Origin: JBBQLG01 sp964251665
GTDB taxonomy: Bacteria; Bacteroidota; Bacteroidia; Cytophagales; Spirosomataceae
NCBI GenBank assembly: GCA_964251665.1
Contig: CAXUKO010000002.1
Coordinates: 558,001-622,000, forward strand
Direction of reading: 5' to 3'
Length of the DNA: 64,000 nucleotides
Of the stretch, positions 18,249-26,726 are shown piece after piece; the first letter of the stretch is position 1; each line of letters opens with the position of its first letter. The notes under the pieces are model-generated. The model worked only from the letters and a program-made list of their open reading frames with translations, was not told the origin of the DNA and did no database searches. The translations under genes were made by a program, and so were the position numbers.

Positions 18249-21200
18249 TTAAAATGACAGGTTGACACCCACCAAAACGGTGCGGGTTTTGGGGTAGAAA
18301 TTGTTGGAATCTACACCCGGTGCAATACCGCCCTGGTTCACTTCGGGGTCGATGCCTTTGTACTTCGTGATCACAAACGCGTTGTTGACCGACGCATAGA
18401 CCCGCAGCGACCGCACGTACTGGCCCATGTTCTTAAAATTATACCCCAGCGTTGCGTTGTCTAACCGCACATAACTCCCGTCTTCGATAAAGCGCGTGGA
18501 GTACCTGTAGGCATTGACATCGGCGGTTGACTCGCCCGCTACGTCGGTCAGGATGTTGGTGTACTGAGCCGTGCTGGGCCGGAAAAGATCGGCGCGGGTG
18601 GCGTTAAAGATTTTATTGCCGAACACCCCTCTGATAAACACGTTCAGGTCGAGGTTGCCGTAGCGGAAGGTGTTGGTCCAGCCGAGCAATACCTTGGGCT
18701 GGGCGTTGCCCGCATACTTGTAGTCGGTACCAATGGCGGGCGATGTGGTGAGGTTACCATTCCGGTCGACATACTGCGAAACGCCCTTGTCGTTCTTACC
18801 GGCGTATTCGAGGGTGAAGAACTGGCCCAGCGGACGACCGGCTTTTAAAATCTGGAGGGTGCTGCCGGTTTGGCCACCGCCTTCGGGCTGCGTGATCCGA
18901 ACGGAGTCGCCCCCGACAAACAGCGGGTTTTGCAGGCTGGTGATTTTGTTGTCGTTATGCGCCAGATTCAGCCCCGTAGACCAGCTGAACCGGTTAATCC
19001 TGACCGGCGTGGCGTTTAAACTGATTTCGATACCCTTGTTGCTGATGCTGCCCCCGTTGGCGACAATGCTGCCTACCGGCACCAGAATCGGGTCGACGCG
19101 GTACGAATAGATCATGCCGGTGGTGTTCTTGTCGTACCACTCCACGGACCCACTCAGTTTGCCCTTCAGCACCGTAAAGTCAAGCCCGATGTTGGTGGTC
19201 GCAGTCCGTTCCCATTGCAGATTCGGGTTGGATGCCTGGGTAGGGCCGTAAGCCGCCGTTTGTACTCCGTTGTAATAGTAGGTACCTAACCCACCCGACA
19301 AAAACTGGGCGGTATAGGCGTTAAAGCCCGATGAGTTACCGGTAACGCCGTAGCTGGCCCGCAGTTTCAGGTCGTTAAACAGCTTCTGATTCTGCATAAA
19401 CCCTTCCTGCCCGATGCGCCAGGCTGCGCCCACCGCCGGAAAATAGCCCCACTGATTGTTTTTCCCGAACACCGAACTGCCATCCCGCCGGACGGAGCCC
19501 TGCAACAGGTATTTCTCTTTGTAGTTATAGTTCAGGCGAGCAAAGTCAGAAATCAGGCGCGTTTCCTGGTAGATACCATCGGCCCCAAAGTTGACCCGGT
19601 ACGATGATACCGCGTAGGGATTACTGAGGGCAAAGTTGTTGTACCCGATGTTATCGACGGGAAAGTTGGTGCTCGACGACTGAAATCCATCGCCGTTGAT
19701 GCTGCCCTGCCACGAATAACCCAGCACGGCATTGATGGCGTGCTCACCGATTTGCCGGTCCCAGGTCACGAAGGTTTCCAGCACTTTCCGGCTGTTCTGG
19801 TAGGCATTGCGCAGGGCCGAGCCGTTGGTGCCGAAGTTGAGCAGGCTATGCACCTGCGGAGGGTCGGGGTTGTTGTAGAAGTTGGCACTGTTGTACTGCG
19901 AATAATAACTGCCGTAATATTCGCCATGCAGGGAGGTGTAATTCTGGTACGACAGGTTCAGGTCATAAGTCAGGCCGAAGGGTAGTTTTACCTGCGTGTT
20001 GAACGACCCGACCAGGTTGTTGAATTTCGAGTTATCCTGCGCTTTGTTGATCATCGCCACCGGGTTGAAGTAACCCGTGTTGGTGAAATTCTCGAAGTAC
20101 GAACCATCGGGATTGGTGATGGGCGATACCGGCAAATGGTTGATCATCTGGGCCAGCACATTGTTGCGCAGCGGGGTATAATTGGCGACGCTGTTGGAGT
20201 TGGTCACCGTGAAGCCAAACCTGACTTTGTCGTTGAGGGCATACTGCTCAACCGCCAGCCGGGCAATTACCCGACTCAGCGAGCTGCCCTGTAAAATCCC
20301 TTCCTTGCTGAGGTAATTGACACTGGCTGCGTAGGTACTGTGCTCGGTACCACCACTCACCGACAGGTTGTGGTTATGCGAAATAGCCGAACTGCGCTGT
20401 ACGGCATCCTGCCAGTTGGTGTTAGCGCCTTTATCATCGTTGGGAGAGAACGACAGGTTATTCTGGGTCAGAAATGCCCGCAGCTGCGTGGCGTCCATCA
20501 TTTTCAGCTTGTTCGACACCGTCTCAACGCCCGCGTAGCCGCTGTAGCTCACCTGCATCTGTCCTTTTTTGCCCCGTTTGGTCGTGACCATGATGACCCC
20601 GTTGGCTGCCCGGTTGCCGTAGATAGCCGTTGCTGCGGCATCCTTCAGCACATCAATGGAAGCAATATCGTCGGGCGCGATGATTGAAATATCGGCACCG
20701 GGCACGCCGTCGATCACGTAAAACGGCCCCTGTGAACTGTTCAGGGTAGAGGCTCCGCGCAGCACTACGGCCGCCGGTGCGTTCGGGTCGCCACTGGCCG
20801 AAATGTTCAGCCCCGGCACCTTACCCTGTAACAACTGGCCCACATCGGCGATGGCACCCCGGTTCAGGTCTTCGGGTTTAACGGTGCTGATGGCACTCGT
20901 CAGGTTTTTACGGGATTGGGTACCATACCCAATAACCACCACTTCGCCCAGGGTTTTCGAGTCTGTAGCCAGTGCCACATCAATTACGGACTTGCTGCCC
21001 ACCGCCACCTTCTGGGCTACGTAACCCACATAGCTAAAGACCAGCACGCCGTTTTCGGGGGCATTAATTTTAAAGGCTCCGTTTACATCGGTAGTGGTGC
21101 CGGTCTGCGTACCTTCGACCAGTACGTTCACACCCGGCAGGCCTTCGTTACTTCCGGCGGCTGTCACCCTGCCGCTAACCGTGATATCCAGCTGGCGGGT

Positions 21201-21344
21201 GTTCTGTCCGTTCGGGTGTCGGCCCGGTTCGGGTGCCGCCTGAGCAATAAATCCTGATGAAATAAGGCTGCTGACCAGCAGGCTGCGGAGGAAAATGGTG
21301 CGGAGTAGAAAAGGGCCGGAGGGTAGGGTACAGGAGTTTTCCAT
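18249..21344 (-). CDS. SusC/RagA family TonB-linked outer-membrane transporter
   Basis: 1,031 residues from ATG at 21344; a TTG at 21359 would add five. Order: signal peptide, carboxypeptidase-regulatory-like domain (VSGRVTAAGSNEGLPGVNV..), TonB box region (LGEVVVIGYG), plug domain (..AIYGNRAANGVIMVTTKRGK), then a 22-strand-type barrel ending in a C-terminal phenylalanine (TVLVGVNLSF). It imports the ligand captured by SusD, using TonB energy. It is the first gene of a susC-susD pair. Two LacI-type palindromes lie 100-130 bp upstream of the start codon, implying substrate-induced expression. I found no clear TAnnTTTG promoter between them and the start. Confidence 0.95.
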   Translation of the reverse strand: MENSCTLPSGPFLLRTIFLRSLLVSSLISSGFIAQAAPEPGRHPNGQNTRQLDITVSGRVTAAGSNEGLPGVNVLVEGTQTGTTTDVNGAFKINAPENGVLVFSYVGYVAQKVAVGSKSVIDVALATDSKTLGEVVVIGYGTQSRKNLTSAISTVKPEDLNRGAIADVGQLLQGKVPGLNISASGDPNAPAAVVLRGASTLNSSQGPFYVIDGVPGADISIIAPDDIASIDVLKDAAATAIYGNRAANGVIMVTTKRGKKGQMQVSYSGYAGVETVSNKLKMMDATQLRAFLTQNNLSFSPNDDKGANTNWQDAVQRSSAISHNHNLSVSGGTEHSTYAASVNYLSKEGILQGSSLSRVIARLAVEQYALNDKVRFGFTVTNSNSVANYTPLRNNVLAQMINHLPVSPITNPDGSYFENFTNTGYFNPVAMINKAQDNSKFNNLVGSFNTQVKLPFGLTYDLNLSYQNYTSLHGEYYGSYYSQYNSANFYNNPDPPQVHSLLNFGTNGSALRNAYQNSRKVLETFVTWDRQIGEHAINAVLGYSWQGSINGDGFQSSSTNFPVDNIGYNNFALSNPYAVSSYRVNFGADGIYQETRLISDFARLNYNYKEKYLLQGSVRRDGSSVFGKNNQWGYFPAVGAAWRIGQEGFMQNQKLFNDLKLRASYGVTGNSSGFNAYTAQFLSGGLGTYYYNGVQTAAYGPTQASNPNLQWERTATTNIGLDFTVLKGKLSGSVEWYDKNTTGMIYSYRVDPILVPVGSIVANGGSISNKGIEISLNATPVRINRFSWSTGLNLAHNDNKITSLQNPLFVGGDSVRITQPEGGGQTGSTLQILKAGRPLGQFFTLEYAGKNDKGVSQYVDRNGNLTTSPAIGTDYKYAGNAQPKVLLGWTNTFRYGNLDLNVFIRGVFGNKIFNATRADLFRPSTAQYTNILTDVAGESTADVNAYRYSTRFIEDGSYVRLDNATLGYNFKNMGQYVRSLRVYASVNNAFVITKYKGIDPEVNQGGIAPGVDSNNFYPKTRTVLVGVNLSF

Positions 21345-21443
21345 AAGCAGGTCAGTCAATTGATAGTAGGGCTAAAGAGGGACGTTTCCCAATATCCCTG
21401 ACAAAGCCTGCCCCGAGCGGTTTATAATCAGGTATAGGGAGCG

Positions 21444-21473
21444 CAAACGTTTGAAGTCGTACGCAAACGTTTG
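21444..21473. promoter_or_regulatory. Two tandem LacI-type operators upstream of susC
   Basis: The 10-bp palindrome CAAACGTTTG occurs at 21444-21453 and 21464-21473, each within the longer identical context CGCAAACGTTTGAA. Centres are 20 bp apart, about two helical turns, so two dimers would sit on the same DNA face. LacI/CcpA-type regulators bind sites of this kind; the only regulator of that family in the window is encoded at 15529-16575. The rest of the 292-bp region 21345-21636 holds only this and a terminator. Confidence 0.75.
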
Positions 21474-21587
21474 AAATCGTCATTCCACCGGCAGCCGGTT
21501 AATTTTACGGCCACTTTGCGGACTTTTTTATGTATGCAGCTGCTTAAAACAGGTCACGGCGTGGGCGGGATTTACCATAAACGCGCA

Positions 21588-21612
21588 AAGCCCGACCTCA
21601 TCAGTCGGGCTT
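21588..21612 (-). terminator. Terminator after the Gfo/Idh/MocA gene
   Basis: A 9-bp perfect stem (21588-21596 with 21604-21612) has a 7-nt loop. On the minus strand it is followed by short T-tracts. It lies 25 bp after the oxidoreductase stop and insulates susC from it. Confidence 0.65.
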
Positions 21613-21636
21613 CGGGCATTGTACAAAAAACAGTAC

Positions 21637-23031
21637 CTAACTCATCGGCGGCTCTTCACCCCGGAAGGCGTCTTTCTTATCGATCACCGGCAGCTTCACG
21701 GGCTTGCCTTCCCGCGCCGACTGATAGATGGCTTCGATGATTTTCTGGTCCTGCAAGCCTTCTTCGCCGGGCGTAAAGGGCGTTTTGTTCTCCAGCACAC
21801 AGGTCGACATGTGGTCTATCTCGGTGGCGAAATGGTCAACATCGCCAATCTTATGCTGAATATTTAATAAATCCTTACCCTGTGCCTGACTGGTTTCAAG
21901 TTGCAGCCCTTTGTACGGAAAGGCCGGGTCCATCTTTATCCAGCCCGTTTCGGCCATGACTTTATACTGCTTATCGTCGTGGTGGCCGTAGCTGGTAGCG
22001 CAACTGGCCTGCACCCCACTGGGGAATTTCATGAGCCAGTTTACCTGCTCTTCCACCTCCGTAAAGCGTGGGTCGCCGGGGGTACTGTGGATATAGGCCG
22101 TAACCTCAGATGGTTCTTCGGCCAGCACAAACCGGATCGTATTGAGACAGTACAGACCTACATCGGGCATGGCACCGCCCCCGGCCAAGAGCTTCTTGAA
22201 ACGCCAGTGATCGGGGTTGTCGGAGTTCTGACCGTTGTTGGCCAGAATGGATTTTACCTTGCCAAATTGCCCCTTTTGCACCATCTCACGCACCATCCGG
22301 TTGTGCGGTTCGTACTGGATCCGGTAGGCAATCATCAGCTTTTTACCCGCTTTGTTGCAGGCATCAATCATAGCCTGGCATTCTTTAGCCGAGTTCGCCA
22401 TCGGTTTCTCGCAGAGGATGTGTTTCCCCGCCTGTGCCCCTCGGATCGTGTACTCTGCGTGCATCCCATTGGGCAGCACGATGTAAATCACGTCGACTTC
22501 CTTGTTGTCGCGAATCTTATCATAGGTCTCGTAGCTGTAGCAATTCTGGGCCGAAATCCCGTATTCTTCGGCTACCCGCTTCATCTTTTCGGGACTGCCA
22601 CTGACCAGAGCCACTAATTTCGATTTTTTGCAGCTGCCCAAAGCCGGAAGAATCTGATTGAGCGTGAGGTGCCCCAGGCCTACTACCGCGTAGCCCACCC
22701 GCTTGTCGGGGGCTAATGGCGTAGGCGTAGGGGCTTTTTCCTGTTCGGTTTTGGCGTCGATTTGTTCCAGTTGGATTGGTTGCTGGGGATCGCCCGGAAT
22801 GGTGGCCGGGGGCGACTGCGGTTTGGCCGACGGTACGGACTGACCCGCAGGGCTGGTGTAGTTTACGGCCGTTGGTGTCGATTGGCCCCTGGTCTGGCAC
22901 GATGCCGCAATCCCACCCGCGACACTCACCGCCAGCCCGCGACCGGCCAGATTCAGGAATTCTTTCCGGGACACACCCGCGTTGATCGGTGGATCACTCA
23001 CCAACCGAACCAGTTCATTTAATGATTTCAT
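21637..23031 (-). CDS. Exported Gfo/Idh/MocA family oxidoreductase (glucose-fructose oxidoreductase-like)
   Basis: 464 residues. The N-terminus has a Tat-like signal with an RK rather than RR pair (VSRKEFLNLAGRG) ending near a possible lipidated cysteine (GGIAASC, about residue 45). A Pro/Gln-rich linker of about 65 residues follows. The Rossmann domain begins with YAVVGLGHLTLNQILPAL (about residue 113) and has the family EKP motif (LCEKPMANS); the C-terminal alpha/beta domain is ..GGGAMPDVGLYCLNTIRF... Family members oxidise or reduce sugars with bound NAD(P). Exported versions with a tightly bound cofactor act in the periplasm. The location next to susCD and a LacI regulator suggests sugar conversion. 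The exact substrate is unknown. Confidence 0.88.
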   Translation of the reverse strand: MKSLNELVRLVSDPPINAGVSRKEFLNLAGRGLAVSVAGGIAASCQTRGQSTPTAVNYTSPAGQSVPSAKPQSPPATIPGDPQQPIQLEQIDAKTEQEKAPTPTPLAPDKRVGYAVVGLGHLTLNQILPALGSCKKSKLVALVSGSPEKMKRVAEEYGISAQNCYSYETYDKIRDNKEVDVIYIVLPNGMHAEYTIRGAQAGKHILCEKPMANSAKECQAMIDACNKAGKKLMIAYRIQYEPHNRMVREMVQKGQFGKVKSILANNGQNSDNPDHWRFKKLLAGGGAMPDVGLYCLNTIRFVLAEEPSEVTAYIHSTPGDPRFTEVEEQVNWLMKFPSGVQASCATSYGHHDDKQYKVMAETGWIKMDPAFPYKGLQLETSQAQGKDLLNIQHKIGDVDHFATEIDHMSTCVLENKTPFTPGEEGLQDQKIIEAIYQSAREGKPVKLPVIDKKDAFRGEEPPMS

Positions 23032-23104
23032 AACGTCAGCGTTTTACGTTTGAAACCGGTGTATATGGGGTTTGTTTTTATTTTTACCTTATAACCAACT
23101 GTTT

Positions 23105-23789
23105 ATGAGACCGACCATTGAGCAGCTACACACCCCGGACCGGTATAAAGCGGGCGAATCGGTTCAAATTGATGAGATGAACGCTTTTGTGCAGCGGGAG
23201 TTAGGTATGACTACCCAACCCAGGGTACCCGGACAGCCGCCAAACCGCTGGTTTGCTGTTTCCGTGATGGCTATGCTGGCTGTTGCTGGCGGAGTGTTTG
23301 GCTACAGTATGGCTTCGATGCTGAAGCAGGGGAGCGGGAGCAGCCAATTGGGTGGCCTGGTAGCACAGACAGGGATTCGGCATTGCGGGCTTTTTTGCGT
23401 TGCTGCCCATTCATGAAGTGATCCACGGTCTGTTCTTTCGGCGGGTCGGGGCCGACCGGGTGAATTATGGTGGGTCGATGAGGAAACTGATGGTCTACGC
23501 CTATGCGCAGCACTTTGTAATGACCCTGCGCGAATTAGCCCTTGTGGCCGTAATGCCCTTTCTGCTGATTACCAGCGCCCTGGTTCTGGCGTGGCTCGTC
23601 CGGCCTGCTTACGGAACCGTCTGGGGGACGCTACTGCTCCTGCATACGCTGGGGTGCGTCGGTGATTTTGCCCTGATCCGGTATTATTACAAAAACCGCC
23701 GTCGCACCATGTACACGTACGACGACGTGGAGGGCGAACGGCGGTCCTATTTTTTCGAAGCGAACGGAGGAGTAAGTGGTAAGGAGTAA
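23105..23789 (+). pseudogene. DUF3267 (putative zincin peptidase) gene split by a frameshift
   Basis: The first frame starts at ATG 23105 (MRPTIEQLHTPDRYKAGE...) and contains one membrane segment, but runs into a stop after 23400. The second frame continues to 23789 with LLPIHEVIHGLFF (HExxH zinc motif), two more hydrophobic segments and a conserved YDDVEGERRSYFF tail. Joined, they make one DUF3267 protein of about 227 residues with the family's normal order. Removing one G from the GGG at 23372-23374 would restore a single frame (..AQTGFGIAGFFALLPIHE..). Either the gene is broken or the sequence has a one-base error here. DUF3267 proteins are membrane proteins with a metallopeptidase-like motif; their substrate is not known. 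Confidence 0.8.
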
Positions 23790-23832
23790 GTGGTAAAGAG
23801 CAGGCAACGCTGTGTTCCTTACCACTTACTCC
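23769..23832. repeat. Direct plus inverted copies of a 14-17-bp element
   Basis: GGAGTAAGTGGTAA occurs twice in tandem (23769-23782 and 23783-23796), then once inverted as part of 23816-23832. The outer pair forms a perfect 17-bp stem (23769-23785 with 23816-23832). The left copies include the last codons and stop of the DUF3267 gene. A transcription terminator between convergent genes is likely. Confidence 0.6.
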
Positions 23833-23837
23833 CCTCG

Positions 23838-24626
23838 TTACCTAATCGTCGAATAATCCGTTGGTTTCATGTAAACCGACTCGACTTTCTCTACAATTTT
23901 ACCGTTGGCTTCCGAGGCATCCCGTACTTTGATCCAATCCGGGTCGGCGGCAAATTCCTTGAAATGCTGCTTGCCCTCGGCTTCGGATGGATGGGCCAGG
24001 ATATACACTAATTTAGGCTGTTGCCCCGTAGACTGGCCTTTTGCGTCTGTTTCGGTGGTGATCCAGTAGCCGATATGCGTCATGCCGTGTTTGCTGAACA
24101 ACGCTTTGGTATGGTCGCGGAACCGGGTAACTACGTTGGCCAAATTGCCGGGTGTGGCCGTGTACGTCCGCATTTCAAAGACGCGCTCGGGCGATTTGGT
24201 GTCGGGTTTAATGACCGGGGAGATGTCCGATTCCGTCATGAAAATCTGGTCGACGTGGTCCACTAATTTGCCGTTGGCTTCGGTTTTGGCCACAACCGCC
24301 TTCCAGTTTGGATCGTCGCCGAAGGCTTTCCACGACGCTGTCCGGGCCTCTAAACTGGGGTACGACAGGATATAGATCAAGCGGTGATCGGCCGTATCGG
24401 TGGGCGTCCAGTACCCAATGTTCTCCATGCCATGCGAGGCAAAAATCTTGGTGGTGTACTGCCGGAACCGGTCAACGATGGCCGCATATTTGCCGGGGGT
24501 GGGGTGATAAATTCTGATTTCGTAGAGCCGGGTCGATTTACCGGCGGGGGGCATTCCTGCCATCTGCGCCATGGCTGACTGGAGAACGCTGGTTAGCATA
24601 AAGGCAAGTATCAGTACGTATTTCAT
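23838..24626 (-). CDS. Exported NIPSNAP family protein with two domains
   Basis: 262 residues from ATG 24626; an upstream in-frame ATG would add ten residues before the signal peptide. The signal peptide (MKYVLILAFMLTSVLQSAMAQ) is followed by two NIPSNAP/ferredoxin-like domains of about 110 residues. Each starts with an E-x-R-x-Y motif (YEIRIYHPTPGKY and FEMRTYTATPGNL) and each has SHGM/KHGM...IGYW. The duplication is normal for bacterial exported NIPSNAP proteins. They are small alpha/beta barrels related to dimeric monooxygenase folds; no reaction is established. It converges on the DUF3267 gene. Confidence 0.9.
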   Translation of the reverse strand: MKYVLILAFMLTSVLQSAMAQMAGMPPAGKSTRLYEIRIYHPTPGKYAAIVDRFRQYTTKIFASHGMENIGYWTPTDTADHRLIYILSYPSLEARTASWKAFGDDPNWKAVVAKTEANGKLVDHVDQIFMTESDISPVIKPDTKSPERVFEMRTYTATPGNLANVVTRFRDHTKALFSKHGMTHIGYWITTETDAKGQSTGQQPKLVYILAHPSEAEGKQHFKEFAADPDWIKVRDASEANGKIVEKVESVYMKPTDYSTIR

Positions 24627-24773
24627 GCGAATAAGTTGGGTTAAATCGACAGGCAAGATAACGTTTTCAGGCCAAAAGCACTGATGTCGTCGTAAAATGT
24701 GTCTTTAAACAAAGAATTTATGGGACTTAACGACTATGGGCATTGATTCAGTGGTAAAAGACCGGCGAAGCCT

Positions 24774-24781
24774 TATTTTTG
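24774..24781 (+). promoter_or_regulatory. Possible -7 box upstream of the alpha-E gene
   Basis: TATTTTTG fits the Bacteroidota -7 consensus TAnnTTTG and lies 37 bp before the start codon at 24819. I see no good -33 TTTG/TTG at the right distance, so support is partial. Confidence 0.35.
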
Positions 24782-24818
24782 TTGGTCTTGTCTATTTCTC
24801 TAACTGCCCTGATACCTC

Positions 24819-25778
24819 ATGCTTAGTCGCGTTGCCACTTCTATTTACTGGATGAACCGTTACATCGAGCGGGCAGAAAATTACGCCCGGTTCATGAGTG
24901 TTAACTTTAACCTGGCTCTCGACCTGCCCCCTCATTTGGATCAGCAATGGGAACCGCTGCTGATTGCTACGGCCGATAATTTTCTTTTCTACGAACACTA
25001 CAAGGAACCCACGCGCGAAAACGTGATCGAGTTCATGACGTTCGATAAGCGGAACCCCAACTCCATCGTCTCCAGCCTGAACAACGCCCGCGAGAACGCC
25101 CGCACCATCCGCGAAACCATCTCGAAGGAAATGTGGGAACACCTCAACCAGTTTTACCTCGACGTGCGCGATACCAACGACCATGCCGACTGGAGCCTGA
25201 GCCGGACGCAGGATTTCTTCGGCGAAATCCGCAACGGAACGCAGTTATTCTACGGCATCATCGACGCGACCATCACCCGCAACGAAGCCTGGCATTTCGG
25301 GCGGCTGGGCCGGTTTCTGGAACGCGCCGACAAGACTTCGCGCTTTCTGGATGTGAAGTATTTTACGCTCCTGCCCGAAGCCGAAGCGGGTTCGACCCTC
25401 GATCTGATGATCTGGTCGGCGGTGCTGAAGTCGGTCAGTGCCTACAATATGTACCGGCAGCAGTACCGGATGCTGACGCCAACTACCATTGTCGGGTTCC
25501 TGATTTTAGACAAGTTGTTTCCCCGTTCCATCGCGCACTGCATCCGGCAGAGCGAACTGTCGCTCTACGAGATTTCGGGCAGCAGCATTGCCAATGGCTA
25601 CACTAATTCGGCCGAGAAAGCCCTAAGTAAGCTCCGCGCCGAGATTGAGTTCACCGACACGGCCGACATTTTCAAGATGGGGCTGCACCAGTACCTCGAC
25701 CGGTTTCAGACCCGCACCAACGAAGCGGGTCGGGCCATCTTCGAGACGTATTTCGATCTGAAACCGGTGGAAGGATGA
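24819..25778 (+). CDS. Alpha-E domain-containing protein (DUF403)
   Basis: 319 residues, all in one mostly helical alpha-E domain. It begins with the family signature MLSRVATSIYWMNRYIERAEN and contains WHFGRLGRFLERADKTSRFLD. Alpha-E proteins usually sit in an operon with a circularly permuted ATP-grasp protein and often a transglutaminase-like protease, thought to make or modify a peptide. Neither partner is adjacent here: upstream is the divergent NIPSNAP gene and downstream is a convergent outer-membrane protein. The gene is therefore an orphan in this window. Its biochemical activity is not established. Confidence 0.92.
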   Translation: MLSRVATSIYWMNRYIERAENYARFMSVNFNLALDLPPHLDQQWEPLLIATADNFLFYEHYKEPTRENVIEFMTFDKRNPNSIVSSLNNARENARTIRETISKEMWEHLNQFYLDVRDTNDHADWSLSRTQDFFGEIRNGTQLFYGIIDATITRNEAWHFGRLGRFLERADKTSRFLDVKYFTLLPEAEAGSTLDLMIWSAVLKSVSAYNMYRQQYRMLTPTTIVGFLILDKLFPRSIAHCIRQSELSLYEISGSSIANGYTNSAEKALSKLRAEIEFTDTADIFKMGLHQYLDRFQTRTNEAGRAIFETYFDLKPVEG

Positions 25779-25792
25779 GCCACACGCCCTAG

Positions 25793-26560
25793 TTAAAACA
25801 GAAAGAACGTCAGGGCCAGATACGGGTAGTTGGTGCGGTTGCGGAACCGGTTATTATCGGCAACCACATCCCGGTTCCGCACCGTCATTTCGGTAGTGAG
25901 CCACTGGTAGCCTACTTTAACCCCAATCCGCTGATCGACCTTGATGCGGGCATAGACCTCGCTCGACAGCGTGCCAATGTTATTGTCGCCCAATAGCCGC
26001 AGGTTCAGGTTGCCGGGGCTGGCGGCCTGACTGATGTTGGTGCCCTGAAACGTTAGCACCGAGTCTTTATTTGCTGGCGAAGGCACAATGTATTTTCCCG
26101 TTGAGGACTTGTATTGCCCAATGCGGCTGCGGCCAAAGCCCACCCCCAGAATATCTGCCGTCACGCCCAGCGAAACCGGACCGAGGTTTACCTGCGCCTG
26201 AAGCCCCAGATTCAGATTGGTCATCGACACATTGGCGAACGCTACGGTGTCGATATTGGCTACGACTAAATCGCTGCCGAGCGAACTTAACCCGCTTTTA
26301 CCGCGTGTAAGCCGGGCCGGAGCCGTTGTATACGATACATCCTGCCCGTAGAAGGTGCCCAGTTTAACCGAATAGCCGAACGAGAACAACTTCTTCTCGC
26401 CTACGTTCAGCAGTTGGTAATAGGCAATGGAGGGCGCTAACTGATGCGATTTAAAACCAGCACCGATGTCGACACCCGCATCGAGCCGGGCGGAAACAGG
26501 AGATTGGGCGAAACAGGTTGCAGAAATAACAGTCAGCAGAACAGCTGATAAAATTTTCAT
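25793..26560 (-). CDS. Outer-membrane beta-barrel protein of unknown function
   Basis: 255 residues from ATG 26560. I prefer this to the upstream in-frame ATG because it gives a clean signal peptide (MKILSAVLLTVISATCFAQ). The mature part alternates hydrophobic and polar residues with glycines and ends in a strand closing with phenylalanine (YPYLALTFFLF), as in outer-membrane barrels of eight to twelve strands. I do not recognise a named family. It converges with the alpha-E gene (14 bp apart) and has no operon partner. Confidence 0.75.
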   Translation of the reverse strand: MKILSAVLLTVISATCFAQSPVSARLDAGVDIGAGFKSHQLAPSIAYYQLLNVGEKKLFSFGYSVKLGTFYGQDVSYTTAPARLTRGKSGLSSLGSDLVVANIDTVAFANVSMTNLNLGLQAQVNLGPVSLGVTADILGVGFGRSRIGQYKSSTGKYIVPSPANKDSVLTFQGTNISQAASPGNLNLRLLGDNNIGTLSSEVYARIKVDQRIGVKVGYQWLTTEMTVRNRDVVADNNRFRNRTNYPYLALTFFLF

Positions 26561-26657
26561 GAATGGAATTGTGACAGTGAGTTGGGCAAAAGTAAGGGGC
26601 CGCGCCGGATAACGTTCGTTCTTTTCTGTATTCTGATTATATGACCTTATATAACTC

Positions 26658-26714
26658 AAAAAAACAGGCTATACGTGGTTACCCTCAACCTTCCGGGTAA
26701 CCGCATATAGCCTG
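26658..26714 (-). terminator. Rho-independent terminator after glgB
   Basis: A 20-bp stem with two mismatches (26665-26684 with 26695-26714) is followed on the minus strand by seven T (A-run 26658-26664 on the plus strand). It begins 13 bp after the glgB stop codon and ends the glgE-maltokinase-glgB operon. Confidence 0.88.
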
Positions 26715-26726
26715 TATGCGTCTCAC

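Noticed and set aside
22920..23031. Classical twin-arginine signal on the Gfo/Idh/MocA protein
   Set aside because: The motif has SRKEF with an RK pair, so it is only Tat-like; export is likely, but the route is not proven by the motif.
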